This document shows positions 8,528-17,676 of a stretch of 64,000 nucleotides of DNA, one piece after another (position 1 is the stretch's first letter; every line of letters starts with the position of its first letter). The notes beneath the pieces were generated by a model. The model saw only the letters and a program-made list of their open reading frames with translations, was not told the origin of the DNA and did not search any database. The DNA is taken from the NCBI RefSeq assembly GCF_027497495.1, contig NZ_CP114205.1, positions 8,060,001 to 8,124,000 of the forward strand, read 5' to 3'. Source of the stretch: Streptomyces tubercidicus (lineage in GTDB: Bacteria > Actinomycetota > Actinomycetes > Streptomycetales > Streptomycetaceae). Both the position numbers and the translations under genes were made by a program.

Positions 8528-9379
8528 TCAGCAGTACCGGCGCAGCGAGCCTTTGGTGCCGCCGGGGCGGACCTCGCGGTCGCTCAGGGTGAGGGAGAGT
8601 TTCTTGCCCCAGGCGCGGCAGGCGGCGGTGAAGTCCTGCTTCCGGTATTCGATGACAAAGACCCGGTTGGCGTAGGCCGCCGCGAAGTCGGTGCATTCCT
8701 TGTAGCGGGCGCACTCCTCGACGACGGCGAAGTCGAAGCCGATACGGGCGCGTTGCGGCAGCAGGTCGGCGGTGTTCTTCTGGGCGATGGCCAGATGCCG
8801 CTGATGGGCGCGGCGGGCCAGGAGCCGGGCGAAGGCCGCGGCGTGCTGCGCGGTGAGCTTGCCCTCGGATCGTTCGTAGGAGTCGAGGTTGTCGGGTTCC
8901 ACGGCGTCATAACCGGCCTTGGCGCAGCCGTCGATCCACGGGCCGACGATCTCCATGAGGGCCGCCCGCTTGGCGCCGGTGGAGATGTCGAGCAGCGGCT
9001 CGTCCCAGTCCTCGTCGATGACGGGGTCTCCGTGCGCGTCCCGCAGGAGCAGATCGGGGTGGTCGTCCTCCCAGGACCCGGCGTCGTCGGGCTGTGCCTG
9101 GAAGGCGTTGACGTAGCAGACGTTGTAGCGGCCGGGGGCCGGTGCGGCCGTACGGTCGCGGGAGACGGCCCGGACCGTGCCGGGCGGCGGGTAGGCGCCG
9201 CCGAGCTGATAGTCGAAGACGGCGTTCGTGGCCGGCGGCTTCACCGCGGTGGGAGTCGCGGGGGAGGGGGACGGGGTCCCGGATCCGGCGCCGTGCGGGG
9301 GACGTTCGGGAGAGCATGCCGTGCCGAGCGCCAGGACCAGGACAAGGGCGCCGACGGCGCGGAAGCGTGGAGAGTGCAC
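8528..9379 (-). CDS. GH114-like (endo-alpha-1,4-polygalactosaminidase family) lipoprotein
   Basis: Secreted glycoside-hydrolase-like protein, 283 residues, GTG start at 9379. The N-terminus is a lipoprotein signal with lipobox LGTACS (Cys about 22), followed by a Pro/Ser/Thr linker and then a TIM-barrel-like GH114 domain: FDYQLGGAYPPP, YNVCYVNAFQ, LLDIS, GYDAVEPDNLDSY (acidic residues at the active face), LAIAQKN and FVIEYRK. GH114 enzymes cleave galactosamine-containing exopolysaccharides in some bacteria; here the substrate is unknown. The protein would be anchored on the outer face of the membrane. It is a single-gene unit. Confidence 0.85.
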   Translation of the reverse strand: MHSPRFRAVGALVLVLALGTACSPERPPHGAGSGTPSPSPATPTAVKPPATNAVFDYQLGGAYPPPGTVRAVSRDRTAAPAPGRYNVCYVNAFQAQPDDAGSWEDDHPDLLLRDAHGDPVIDEDWDEPLLDISTGAKRAALMEIVGPWIDGCAKAGYDAVEPDNLDSYERSEGKLTAQHAAAFARLLARRAHQRHLAIAQKNTADLLPQRARIGFDFAVVEECARYKECTDFAAAYANRVFVIEYRKQDFTAACRAWGKKLSLTLSDREVRPGGTKGSLRRYC

Positions 9380-9554
9380 GGGCGGAGCTTACGCGCGCAC
9401 CCGCGCGCCGCCGCCGTGGAGAGCACGCGCAGCTCACACGGGTGTGCCTCCCGGTCCGTGCGGGCCGAGAGGCACTGGGTCGGCGGCCGTGCTGCGGCTC
9501 CGCGCCCGAAGGCGTGGGGCCGCACCCCCGTTCAGCTGCGCGACATGGCCGTGG

Positions 9555-10229
9555 TCAGCGCTTGACCACGAACGCCTGGCCCTTCTTCGCGTCGGCCGAG
9601 CAGGACTTCTTCTCCGCGCTGGTCATCTTGCGGGTCTTGACGGTCACCGCATTGCTCTGTCCGTCCGTCCCGTTGGGCGCGGGCCCGGTGACGGTGTCCG
9701 GCACGTACCAGAAGTAGTGTCCCCACTTCTGGCTGTCGTAGTGGGTCTGCCAGGTGCCGGAGACGGACTGCATCACCTGTGCGCGGGAGATCCAGCCCAC
9801 CTCGCCGGGCTTCACCGTCATGTTCAGCGAGCTGTCCTCGGTGTGCGAGCTCGACCAGGTGTGGTTGTAGCTCGCGGTCACACTCAGGTCGATCAGACCG
9901 GCGATGTTTCCGCCGGCGGTGACGGAGACGCCTGCCGAGTCCGTGGAGCCCACGGTGTCGGACCAGCTCATCGACTGGGTGGCGTCCGAAGTGCTGCAGT
10001 TGTACAGGGAGTTGGAGACCTGGTGGAAGTCTCCGAGGTACGCCTTGCCGAGAGTCGGTTCGTTGAAGCTGCACTTCCCTTCTCCGGAAGCGCAGTCGGC
10101 TATGAGCTGCTCCCGGGTGGGCTGGTCCTCCGCGGCGGCCGGCAGGGCCATCGCGGCGACCAGACCCATGGACACCGTGGACAGCGCCAGCAGCCGGCTT
10201 CCGTGGCGGATCATTCCGGTTGTTGTCAT
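9555..10229 (-). CDS. Secreted protein resembling aerolysin/ETX-MTX2-type beta pore-formers
   Basis: A 224-residue protein with a Sec signal peptide (cleavage after ALPAAA, about residue 33). It starts at ATG 10229 behind AGAGGT. The mature region has a Cys pair near the N-terminus, then a long Ser/Thr-rich stretch with alternating polar/hydrophobic residues (SWSDTVGSTDSAGVSVTAGG, GLIDLSVTASYNHTWSSS, LNMTVKPGEVGWISRAQVMQ). This pattern resembles the insertion-loop and beta-sandwich region of the aerolysin/ETX-MTX2 family. The C-terminus is basic with one Cys. I infer a possible pore-forming or structural secreted protein; this is pattern similarity only and could equally be a non-toxic secreted beta-rich protein. 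Confidence 0.6.
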   Translation of the reverse strand: MTTTGMIRHGSRLLALSTVSMGLVAAMALPAAAEDQPTREQLIADCASGEGKCSFNEPTLGKAYLGDFHQVSNSLYNCSTSDATQSMSWSDTVGSTDSAGVSVTAGGNIAGLIDLSVTASYNHTWSSSHTEDSSLNMTVKPGEVGWISRAQVMQSVSGTWQTHYDSQKWGHYFWYVPDTVTGPAPNGTDGQSNAVTVKTRKMTSAEKKSCSADAKKGQAFVVKR

Positions 10230-10400
10230 CGTGCTTGTTACCTCTCGCCCAACCTTGTGAAAGCGACGTGTCCGTATGTGACGTTCGTCGCCGTTAGGTT
10301 TGAGCTTGGTGTGAAATCTTGTTCAACTACACCAAGAATTGGCAAAGTTGTAGTTGATACTGAAACATACCCGCTATGGGGGACTGAAACGGAGGCGATA

Positions 10401-10991
10401 TCAAGTTCTGGGGCGCGCTCCGTGGAGGACGGTGCCGACCGTGCGCGCCACGAAATCCTCCCCGAGCGGGAGTTGGCGGAGGACGATCCGGACCCAGGCG
10501 GCCCCGGCCAGCAGATCCATCAGCAGGGTGAGGTCGGTGTCCTCCGTCAGCTCGCCGCGGGCGATGGCGCGATCGAAGACCGGCCGCTCCAGCGCGATCC
10601 GGTCGGCGAAGAACTCCCTGACATGGGCGCCCAGTTCGGGACTTTGAGTGGCGGCACCCAGCACGGAAACGGCGATATCGGAGGATGGTCGTGTGGTGAG
10701 CAGCGTCACCACCGTGTGCAGCAGGGCCTCCAGGTCTCCGGTGAGGCTGCCGGTGTCGGGAGGGGTGAAGTCGAGCTGGCGCGCCCCGATGAGTGCGGCG
10801 CCCAGGAGTGCTCCCTTGGAAGGCCACCAGCGGTAGATCGTCGTCTTGTTGACGCCGGACCGCTGGGCGACCCCCTCGATGGTCAGCCCCTCGTAGCCCT
10901 TCTCCGCCAGCAGATCCAGCGTGGCATCGAAGATCTCCTGTGCCTTCCGTGGGCCGCCGCTGCGCCGTGTTCCGTGCCGCTCCTCGTTCAT
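10401..10991 (-). CDS. TetR/AcrR-family transcriptional repressor
   Basis: A 196-residue regulator. The N-terminal DNA-binding domain (residues about 15-62) has the classic order IFDATLDLLAEKGYEGLTIEGVAQRSGVNKTTIYRWWPSKGALL in short segments; the effector-binding C-terminal domain fits the TetR_C_11 type (TTRPSSDIAVSVLGAA, LLAGAAWVRIVL). It is divergent from an alpha/beta-hydrolase remnant and an SRPBCC gene. A perfect 20-bp palindrome (11013-11032) in the 62-bp intergenic space is its probable autoregulatory operator. With the hydrolase now broken, the remaining controlled gene would be the SRPBCC protein. Confidence 0.92.
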   Translation of the reverse strand: MNEERHGTRRSGGPRKAQEIFDATLDLLAEKGYEGLTIEGVAQRSGVNKTTIYRWWPSKGALLGAALIGARQLDFTPPDTGSLTGDLEALLHTVVTLLTTRPSSDIAVSVLGAATQSPELGAHVREFFADRIALERPVFDRAIARGELTEDTDLTLLMDLLAGAAWVRIVLRQLPLGEDFVARTVGTVLHGARPRT

Positions 10992-11012
10992 GACGGGAGA
11001 TTAGCACTCAGG

Positions 11013-11032
11013 GCAACGCAACGTTGCGTTGC
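11013..11032. promoter_or_regulatory. Perfect 20-bp palindrome, probable TetR operator
   Basis: GCAACGCAACGTTGCGTTGC, self-complementary over all 20 bases, 22 bp from the TetR start and 22 bp from the hydrolase-remnant ATG. Size and position match TetR-family operators, so I assign it to the adjacent regulator. Confidence 0.8.
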
Positions 11033-11053
11033 ATTTGAGGTACGGTGCCGGGC

Positions 11054-11358
11054 ATGAAGTCCAATGAACCCGGGCTGCCCATCGTCTTCGTGCACGGCAT
11101 GCGCGTGAGCGGCACGATGTGGCGACCCGCGATCCAAGCTCCCGGAGAGCGTCATCCCATAGCGGCACCCGACCTGCCGGGCCACGGCCAACGCCGGAGC
11201 GAACCCGCGGAGTGCAACCGCCTAGGCGCCTTTGCCTTCCGCCGCGCACTCCCGCGTCCCCAGACGGACGCCTTGGTCGCGGGCGGTCTGAGCTGCGAGA
11301 CCGTGCCGGGCGTCGTCGCGGCCCGGACGCACGGATCGACGCCCCAGGGGAGGATGCG
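11054..11358 (+). pseudogene. Truncated alpha/beta hydrolase (N-terminal remnant)
   Basis: From ATG 11054 the frame reads MKSNEPGLPIVFVHG, MWRPAIQA and HPIAAPDLPGHGQRR, the first two strands and oxyanion-hole region (HGxxxSG) of an alpha/beta hydrolase. After about residue 55 the homology stops and the sequence becomes unstructured (Arg/Pro/Gly-rich), with no nucleophile elbow or catalytic Asp/His. The frame closes at 11362, four bases into the next gene. An internal deletion has probably removed about 200 codons. The intact promoter and operator side suggest that the deletion is recent on an evolutionary scale. Confidence 0.75.
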
Positions 11359-11829
11359 ATGACCGGCCGGGTGTGGAGTGTCGAGGAATCTCTGGAAATT
11401 CCGGCCCCGCCGCAGGTCGTGTACGCGGCTCTCGCCGACGTCCGGCGGATGGCGGAGTGGAGCCCGGAAGTCATCTGGGTGTGGGACCGCGGAGACCGTT
11501 TCCTGGGCGTCAACCGCAAGGCGTGCTGGGTCTGGTTCGCCACCTGCCGGATCGTCACCGCCGACCCCGGCCGGGAGTTCGCCTTCGACAACACCACGCT
11601 GGGACTGCCCGTGGCGCGCTGGGGCTACCGGCTGACCCCGACGGAACAGGGCACCCTGGTCACCGAATACTGGATAGACCGCCGGCGCCATGGAGGGCGC
11701 CGTCTGCTCGCCGAACTGCTGGGGCTGGTCTTCACCGGCACCCCGGCCGCCCGGCGCGCCGCAGCCAATCGCGCCGGCATGCGCACCACCCTGCGTCGAC
11801 TGAGTGCGGACTGTCAGCGGGCGGCCTGA
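11359..11829 (+). CDS. SRPBCC (START-like/polyketide cyclase) family protein
   Basis: A 156-residue single-domain protein with the helix-grip fold signature: RVWSVEESLEIPAPPQVVYAAL at the N-terminus (in short, ES-x-EIPAPPxxVY), then DVRRMAEWSPEV and the middle strands around REFAFDN. Such proteins bind hydrophobic ligands in a deep pocket. The start ATG 11359 has AGGGGAGG upstream and overlaps the end of the hydrolase remnant's frame (ATGA). The gene is under the putative TetR operator together with the remnant, and a strong terminator follows at 11845-11883. Ligand unknown. Confidence 0.85.
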   Translation: MTGRVWSVEESLEIPAPPQVVYAALADVRRMAEWSPEVIWVWDRGDRFLGVNRKACWVWFATCRIVTADPGREFAFDNTTLGLPVARWGYRLTPTEQGTLVTEYWIDRRRHGGRRLLAELLGLVFTGTPAARRAAANRAGMRTTLRRLSADCQRAA

Positions 11830-11844
11830 ATCGGGCGAGTCTGA

Positions 11845-11883
11845 CCGGCGTGTGGCGGGGGCGGGGGGCCCGCCACACGCCGG
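11845..11883 (+). terminator. Strong hairpin terminator after the SRPBCC gene
   Basis: Perfect 15-bp inverted repeat, arms 11845-11859 (CCGGCGTGTGGCGGG) and 11869-11883, 9-nt loop; 16 bp after the SRPBCC stop. Confidence 0.85.
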
Positions 11884-12083
11884 GAAGCCCTCAACAGGTA
11901 GGTCATATGGGGATGAATTCCCCTGTATCCCGCGCCCGTTTCCCCACCCGAAGAGGCGTTCCAGCCGCAAAGTACAAGGTCTGTCCCCTCTTCTGCTTTT
12001 GGTGCACGGCGGGGGATTCTGTTGGCAGCGCGCGCTGACCGCTCATCCCGACATCCACCCGGACCACGAAGAACGGACCTGTC

Positions 12084-12998
12084 ATGAGCAACGACCTGTC
12101 ACCCGAGGCGGCACCGGAGGAGAAGACCGGCGAGGGCTGGTACGTCGACGCGCGCTGCACCAACTGCGATGTGGCCCGGCAACTGGCCCCCGACGTCATC
12201 CACGAGCGGAACGGGCGGGCGGAAGTGATCCGCCAGCCACAGAACGAGGCGGAACAACGGCAGATGTACGCGGCCGCCTTCGCCTGCCACACCCGTTCCA
12301 TCCGCCACCCCGCTCAACACCTCACCCCCGACGTCGACCCCTACCCCCTCGCCCTCGACGACACCGTCCAGCTCTGCGGTCACAACTCCCGTCAGACGGC
12401 AGGGGCGAACTCCTATCTGCTGCGTCGGCCCACGGGCAGCACGATGATGATCGACACACCCCGATGGAGCGCTGAACTCGCGACCCGCTACGAGGTGTTG
12501 GGACCCGTCACCGACGTACTGCTCACCCACCAGGACCACGCCGCGCACGGCCGCCGCTACGCCGACCGGTTCGGCGCCCGGCTCTGGATTCACGAAGGCG
12601 ACCTCGACGCCGCTCCGGATGCGGACCACATCATCCGGGGCACCGATCCGGTCGAGATCGGCGCGGGGGTCACCGCGTATCCGCTCCCCGGCCACACCCG
12701 CGGCAGCGTGCTCTACGTCGCCGACGCGAGGTACTGCTTCAGCGGCGACAGTTTCTACTGGTCGCGCGGCACAGCCGACCTGGAGGTGGCCGCCGGCGTC
12801 ACCTGGTACTCGATCACGGAACTGGCCGCTTCCCTGGCCCGGACGGCTCCGCTGCTGCGCTTCGAGTGGGTGCTGCCCGGCCACGGCGACCGCAAGCGGC
12901 TCCCGGCCGACGAGATGAGCCGCCGCCTGGAACAGCTGACGGCCCGCACCCGCACACTTCAGCCGCAGCCGATCGACTTCACCGCGGTCCGCTGGTGA
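12084..12998 (+). CDS. Ferredoxin-like domain fused to a metallo-beta-lactamase-fold hydrolase
   Basis: A 304-residue two-domain protein. Residues about 18-75 form a ferredoxin-like segment with CTNC (Cys25, Cys28) and FACHTRSI (Cys68), fewer cysteines than a full [4Fe-4S] ferredoxin. Residues about 85-300 are a metallo-beta-lactamase fold: GANSYLLRRP, LTHQDHAAHG (H149, D151, H152, H155), PLPGHTRGS, FSGDSFYWS and LPGHGD. The metal motif is not the canonical HxHxDH; the first His appears to be missing, as in some glyoxalase-II-like subfamilies. It may bind one metal ion or act with an Fe-S cluster. Lone gene, ATG 12084; no substrate is evident. Confidence 0.85.
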   Translation: MSNDLSPEAAPEEKTGEGWYVDARCTNCDVARQLAPDVIHERNGRAEVIRQPQNEAEQRQMYAAAFACHTRSIRHPAQHLTPDVDPYPLALDDTVQLCGHNSRQTAGANSYLLRRPTGSTMMIDTPRWSAELATRYEVLGPVTDVLLTHQDHAAHGRRYADRFGARLWIHEGDLDAAPDADHIIRGTDPVEIGAGVTAYPLPGHTRGSVLYVADARYCFSGDSFYWSRGTADLEVAAGVTWYSITELAASLARTAPLLRFEWVLPGHGDRKRLPADEMSRRLEQLTARTRTLQPQPIDFTAVRW

Positions 12999-13039
12999 AG
13001 GGGGCCGACAGCCCCGTCTGACGAGGAGACGATGTGGAA

Positions 13040-13075
13040 GGGCCGCCGGTGCGCATACGCCGGCGCCGGCGGCCC
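13040..13075. terminator. Bidirectional hairpin between convergent genes
   Basis: Perfect 10-bp arms, 13040-13049 (GGGCCGCCGG) and 13066-13075, between the MBL gene (ends 12998) and the methyltransferase gene (ends 13097). Confidence 0.65.
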
Positions 13076-13096
13076 GCGCCCGTACGGCGCTCTCGC

Positions 13097-13840
13097 TCAC
13101 CAGGCCCGGGTCGCCACCACCAGTCGGCACCGGGGGCTGCCGTCGGGGCGGCGGCCGAGCTCCGGGAGAGCCTGCAGCCGCACCTCGAACCCGGCCTGGG
13201 TCAGTTCCGCGCGCACCTCGGCGAGCCGGAACGTGCGGTAGTACATGACGAATTCCGGGCGCCACAGCGCATTGCGCACCCGCATCACCGTGTCGAACGC
13301 CAGCAGCGTCCAGTAACCGGCCGACCCAGGCCGGGCCGGAGCCCCGATCGGGAAGACGAACCGGCCACCGGGGCGCAGCACCGAGTAGACCTGCGCGAAC
13401 AGCCCCGGCCGCTCCCGGGGCAGGAAGTGCCCGAACGCGCCGAAGCTCACCGCGAGGTCGAAGACCGGTCCGAAGGGGAGGGCCCGTGCGTCCGCGCGTA
13501 CCCACTCGACACGGGGCGCGGTCGCGGCCACCCGTTCACGGGTCCGGCCCATGGAGAGCATCCCCGCGCTGAGGTCGACGCCGGTGACCCGCTCCCGGCA
13601 GACCTGCCGCAGGACATCCATGCCCGCGCCGGTTCCGCAGCACAGATCGAGCCCGCTGTCGAACGGTCCGAGCCCGTGCAACGCCCGTGACACCGGCGTC
13701 AGCACCCGGTCCGGGGTCCGGAAGGGCGTGTGGTCGAACTTCGGGGCGAGCAGGTCATAGCCCCGCTCGACGGAGGACAGCGCCTGGACGGCGAGTTCAC
13801 GAAAGGTGGGTCCTTGGGGTGCGAACATCGACTTCAGCAT
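13097..13840 (-). CDS. Class I SAM-dependent methyltransferase
   Basis: A Rossmann-fold methyltransferase of 247 residues. The SAM-binding motif I is GLDLCCGTGAGMDV (GxGxG variant), followed by GVDLSAGML (motif post-I acidic residue) and SFGAFGHFLPRERPG (motif IV region). The C-terminal region (EFVMYYRTFRLAEVRAELTQAGF) is typical of UbiE/small-molecule methyltransferases. Start choice: the ATG at 13840 (MLKSMFAPQG) is preferred; an in-frame start 24 codons upstream adds an unlikely leader, and ATG 13828 is a close alternative. It is convergent with the MBL gene. The acceptor substrate is unknown. Confidence 0.85.
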   Translation of the reverse strand: MLKSMFAPQGPTFRELAVQALSSVERGYDLLAPKFDHTPFRTPDRVLTPVSRALHGLGPFDSGLDLCCGTGAGMDVLRQVCRERVTGVDLSAGMLSMGRTRERVAATAPRVEWVRADARALPFGPVFDLAVSFGAFGHFLPRERPGLFAQVYSVLRPGGRFVFPIGAPARPGSAGYWTLLAFDTVMRVRNALWRPEFVMYYRTFRLAEVRAELTQAGFEVRLQALPELGRRPDGSPRCRLVVATRAW

Positions 13841-13959
13841 AGATCCGGTCACCACTTCACCGCATGGGAAGTGGCCCCCGGAGAGATATCCGGGGGCCAC
13901 TTCGGCCGGCACCGGCCGGGACGGCTGCTCACCCTGAACGGCCGTGCGCCGACCCGGCG

Positions 13960-14199
13960 TCAGTCGGTCAGGCAGGGGGTGCCGAAGGAGGGGTTGAACA
14001 GGCCGATGACGCTGACGGTGTTGCCGCAGGCCTGGACCGGGATCTGGACGGGGATCTGGATGTTGTTGCCGGACACCAACCCGGGTGAGTCGAGCGCGGC
14101 ACCCCCGGCGCCGCTGTCGGCACCGGCGACACCCGCCCCGCCGAGGACCGCGGCGCAGGCGCCCGCGGTGACCAGCGCACTCTTGATCCGGTGAGCCAT
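13960..14199 (-). CDS. Short chaplin (hydrophobic aerial-hypha surface protein)
   Basis: A secreted 79-residue protein with a Sec signal peptide (about residues 1-27, ending GVAGA) and a single chaplin domain: DSPGLVSGNNIQIPVQIPVQ, then CGNTVSVIG, LFNPSFG and TPC. The two cysteines that form the family's intramolecular disulphide are present. Short chaplins self-assemble into amyloid fibrils that make aerial hyphae and spores hydrophobic, and are diagnostic for Streptomyces and close relatives. The pocket IQIPVQIPVQ is slightly more repetitive than usual. A GGAGACTGACC-like purine-rich leader precedes ATG 14199. Expression is normally developmental; no BldN/sigma site is evident by eye. Confidence 0.95.
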   Translation of the reverse strand: MAHRIKSALVTAGACAAVLGGAGVAGADSGAGGAALDSPGLVSGNNIQIPVQIPVQACGNTVSVIGLFNPSFGTPCLTD

Positions 14200-14595
14200 C
14201 GGTCAGTCTCCTAACTGGTGGAGGAACTGCGGCTCATGGCGTTGCGGTCCCGTTGACCGCGGTGCGCCACGGCTGTGAGCCGCCCGTACACAGGCTGTCG
14301 TTCCCCACCGGCTCCCGCTCCAGAGACACCGGGCCTGAAGAGCAGACTTTTAGGTGATATGGGTTCGGGTGTTGACGTCGTGATGCCGTGAACGCCCCGA
14401 TGTCCCGGGTCTCGTTTCCCGGGTCTCGTCTCCCGCGGCGTCCGCCCAGATGAACCGGACGTTTCCGCCGTGCCTCCGGTCGCGGAGCGGGTAAGGATGA
14501 GGATCCGGCGGCAGCCCCGACCCGATGTCCAGGAGGGGCGCTGTCGGCCGTCACCTGCATACGTCCCACACCGCACTCAGCCCGCAGGAGCCACC
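14200..14595. other. Intergenic region between the chaplin and TPR genes
   Basis: Divergent promoter region of 396 bp. The only structure noted is a 14-bp tandem pair at 14403-14430. There is a locally AT-richer stretch near 14345-14370 (ACTTTTAGGTGATATGGG) that may belong to the chaplin promoter. Confidence 0.5.
14403..14430. repeat. 14-bp tandem pair
   Basis: TCCCGGGTCTCGTT at 14403-14416 is repeated with one terminal change at 14417-14430, upstream of the TPR gene. The unit includes the GAGACCCGGGA inverted form; a regulator site is possible. Confidence 0.6.
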
Positions 14596-16047
<1,452 letters not shown>

Positions 16048-16204
16048 CGCCGGCGGCCGGACCCGGGCGTACCGCGCCGGTCCGGCCGACGCCCACGCGC
16101 GGTAGTGGGGAAGGCGGCCGGGAGAGGCATGTACACGCTCCGGCGTACGCGCACCCGGCGGCGCAGAGGCGTGTCCCTTCACCCGATTGGCTGTTAAGTC
16201 GGTT

Positions 16205-17563
16205 ATGGATACTTCTCGTTCGTGCGGCCGCGCCGCCATCGGCGCCGTCACCGCACTGCTGCTCCTCGTCCTCACGGCGGTGGCGGGCCCCACGGCCGCC
16301 GCGGAAAGCCACCCGCCGCCCGCAGCGGACCCCGCGGCGATCCGCGACTGGAACGTCATCGCCACCGACACCATCAGCGCCAACCTCGGCCCCACCCGCC
16401 CCTCCGGACAGGTGGTCATCTGGCACGGATTCGTCTCGGCCGCCGTGTACAACGCCGTGGTCGGCATCCAGCGCACCTACGCCCCCTACAAGTGGCGGGC
16501 GCGAGGACCCTCCACCGCCTCACCCGAGGCGGCGGCGGTCACCGCCGCACACCGCGTGCTTCTCACCTACTTCCCCGCCTCCCAGGCGCCGCTCGATGCC
16601 GCATACGCCGATTCGCTCGCGAAGATCCCCGACGGGCGGGCGAAGCGGCAGGGCGTGGCCTTCGGGGAGCGCGCCGCCGACCACCTCATCGAGCTGCGCG
16701 AGGACGACGGCCGGTTCGCACCGGTGGAGTTCACCGCCGCGCCCGCGCCCGGTGTCTGGCGGCCCACCCCGCCGGCCCATCTGCCCTTCATCGACCCCTG
16801 GCTCGCCACCCTCCGCCCCCTGCTGCTCACCTCCCCGGCCCAGTTCCGTCCCGGCGGGCCGCCCGCGCTGTCCTCGGCCCGCTACGCCCAGGATGTGAAC
16901 GAGGTGAAGACGATGGGGGCGAAGACCGGTTCGGCCCGCACCGCGCAGCAGACCGAGACCGCCCTGTTCTTCGGGGGCAATCTGGCGGTGCAGTTCCAGT
17001 CGGCGTTCCGGGACCACACAGCCCGGCACCATCTGGACATCTCCGATACGGCGCGGATGTTCGCCGCGGGGAACGCCTCGGCAACCGACGCCGTCGTCAC
17101 CGCATGGGACGCCAAACTCCACTACGGATTCTGGCGGCCGATCACCGCTGTCCAACTGGCCGACACCGATGGCAACCCCGCGACCGAGGCCGACCCGCAG
17201 TGGCAGCCGCTGCTCGTCACACCACCGCATCCCGACTACCTCAGCGGTCACACCACGGTCGCCGGCGCCGTGATCCGGACCCTGACCGGGATTCTCGGCA
17301 CCACTCATATCGACCTCAACGTTCCCTCCGAGATCACCGGCACCACACGCCACTATGCGGAGGCCGGCCAGTTCAACGAGGACATGATCAACGCCCGCGT
17401 CTGGGCCGGAATCCACTTCCGGACGGCGGACGTCGTCGGATGCCGCGCCGGAACCCGTATCGGCGTCTGGGCGCTCACCCACTACTTCTCACCGCTGCGT
17501 CCGGCAGGCCGACACGCCATGCCGCCGGCCCAGCAGTTGTGCCCGCACGGCAGCGCGAGCTGA
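16205..17563 (+). CDS. Secreted vanadium-dependent haloperoxidase / PAP2-like phosphatase
   Basis: A 452-residue secreted protein (signal peptide residues 1 to about 37, ending PTAAAE) of the vanadium chloro/bromoperoxidase-PAP2 superfamily. The three active-site blocks are present in order: KLHYGFWRPITA (Lys and Arg that bind vanadate or phosphate), HPDYLSGHTTVAG (SGH block with the acid/base His), and INARVWAGIHFRTADVVG (Arg and final His). An N-terminal all-helical region precedes them. Such bacterial members are either haloperoxidases or phosphatases; sequence reading cannot choose. ATG 16205 gives the proper signal peptide. Convergent with the polyol transporter gene. Confidence 0.88.
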   Translation: MDTSRSCGRAAIGAVTALLLLVLTAVAGPTAAAESHPPPAADPAAIRDWNVIATDTISANLGPTRPSGQVVIWHGFVSAAVYNAVVGIQRTYAPYKWRARGPSTASPEAAAVTAAHRVLLTYFPASQAPLDAAYADSLAKIPDGRAKRQGVAFGERAADHLIELREDDGRFAPVEFTAAPAPGVWRPTPPAHLPFIDPWLATLRPLLLTSPAQFRPGGPPALSSARYAQDVNEVKTMGAKTGSARTAQQTETALFFGGNLAVQFQSAFRDHTARHHLDISDTARMFAAGNASATDAVVTAWDAKLHYGFWRPITAVQLADTDGNPATEADPQWQPLLVTPPHPDYLSGHTTVAGAVIRTLTGILGTTHIDLNVPSEITGTTRHYAEAGQFNEDMINARVWAGIHFRTADVVGCRAGTRIGVWALTHYFSPLRPAGRHAMPPAQQLCPHGSAS

Positions 17564-17606
17564 CCGGGCCGCTATCGCTCACCGATCACCGAAGGCAGGA
17601 CCGCGG

Positions 17607-17629
17607 CCGGCCGGTGTATGCCCGGCCGG
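17607..17629. terminator. Possible terminator between convergent genes
   Basis: CCGGCCGG arms at 17607-17614 and 17622-17629 with a 7-nt loop, between the haloperoxidase and MFS genes. Each arm is itself palindromic, so confidence is modest. Confidence 0.5.
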
Positions 17630-17676
17630 TCGCCCGGCTAGTCCGGGGCTAGTGAGGCGAGACGTCCCTACGGCGT

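Noticed and set aside
9228..11057. A 609-codon + strand open frame across two secreted-protein genes and TetR
   Set aside because: It crosses several real minus-strand genes and has no recognisable domain.
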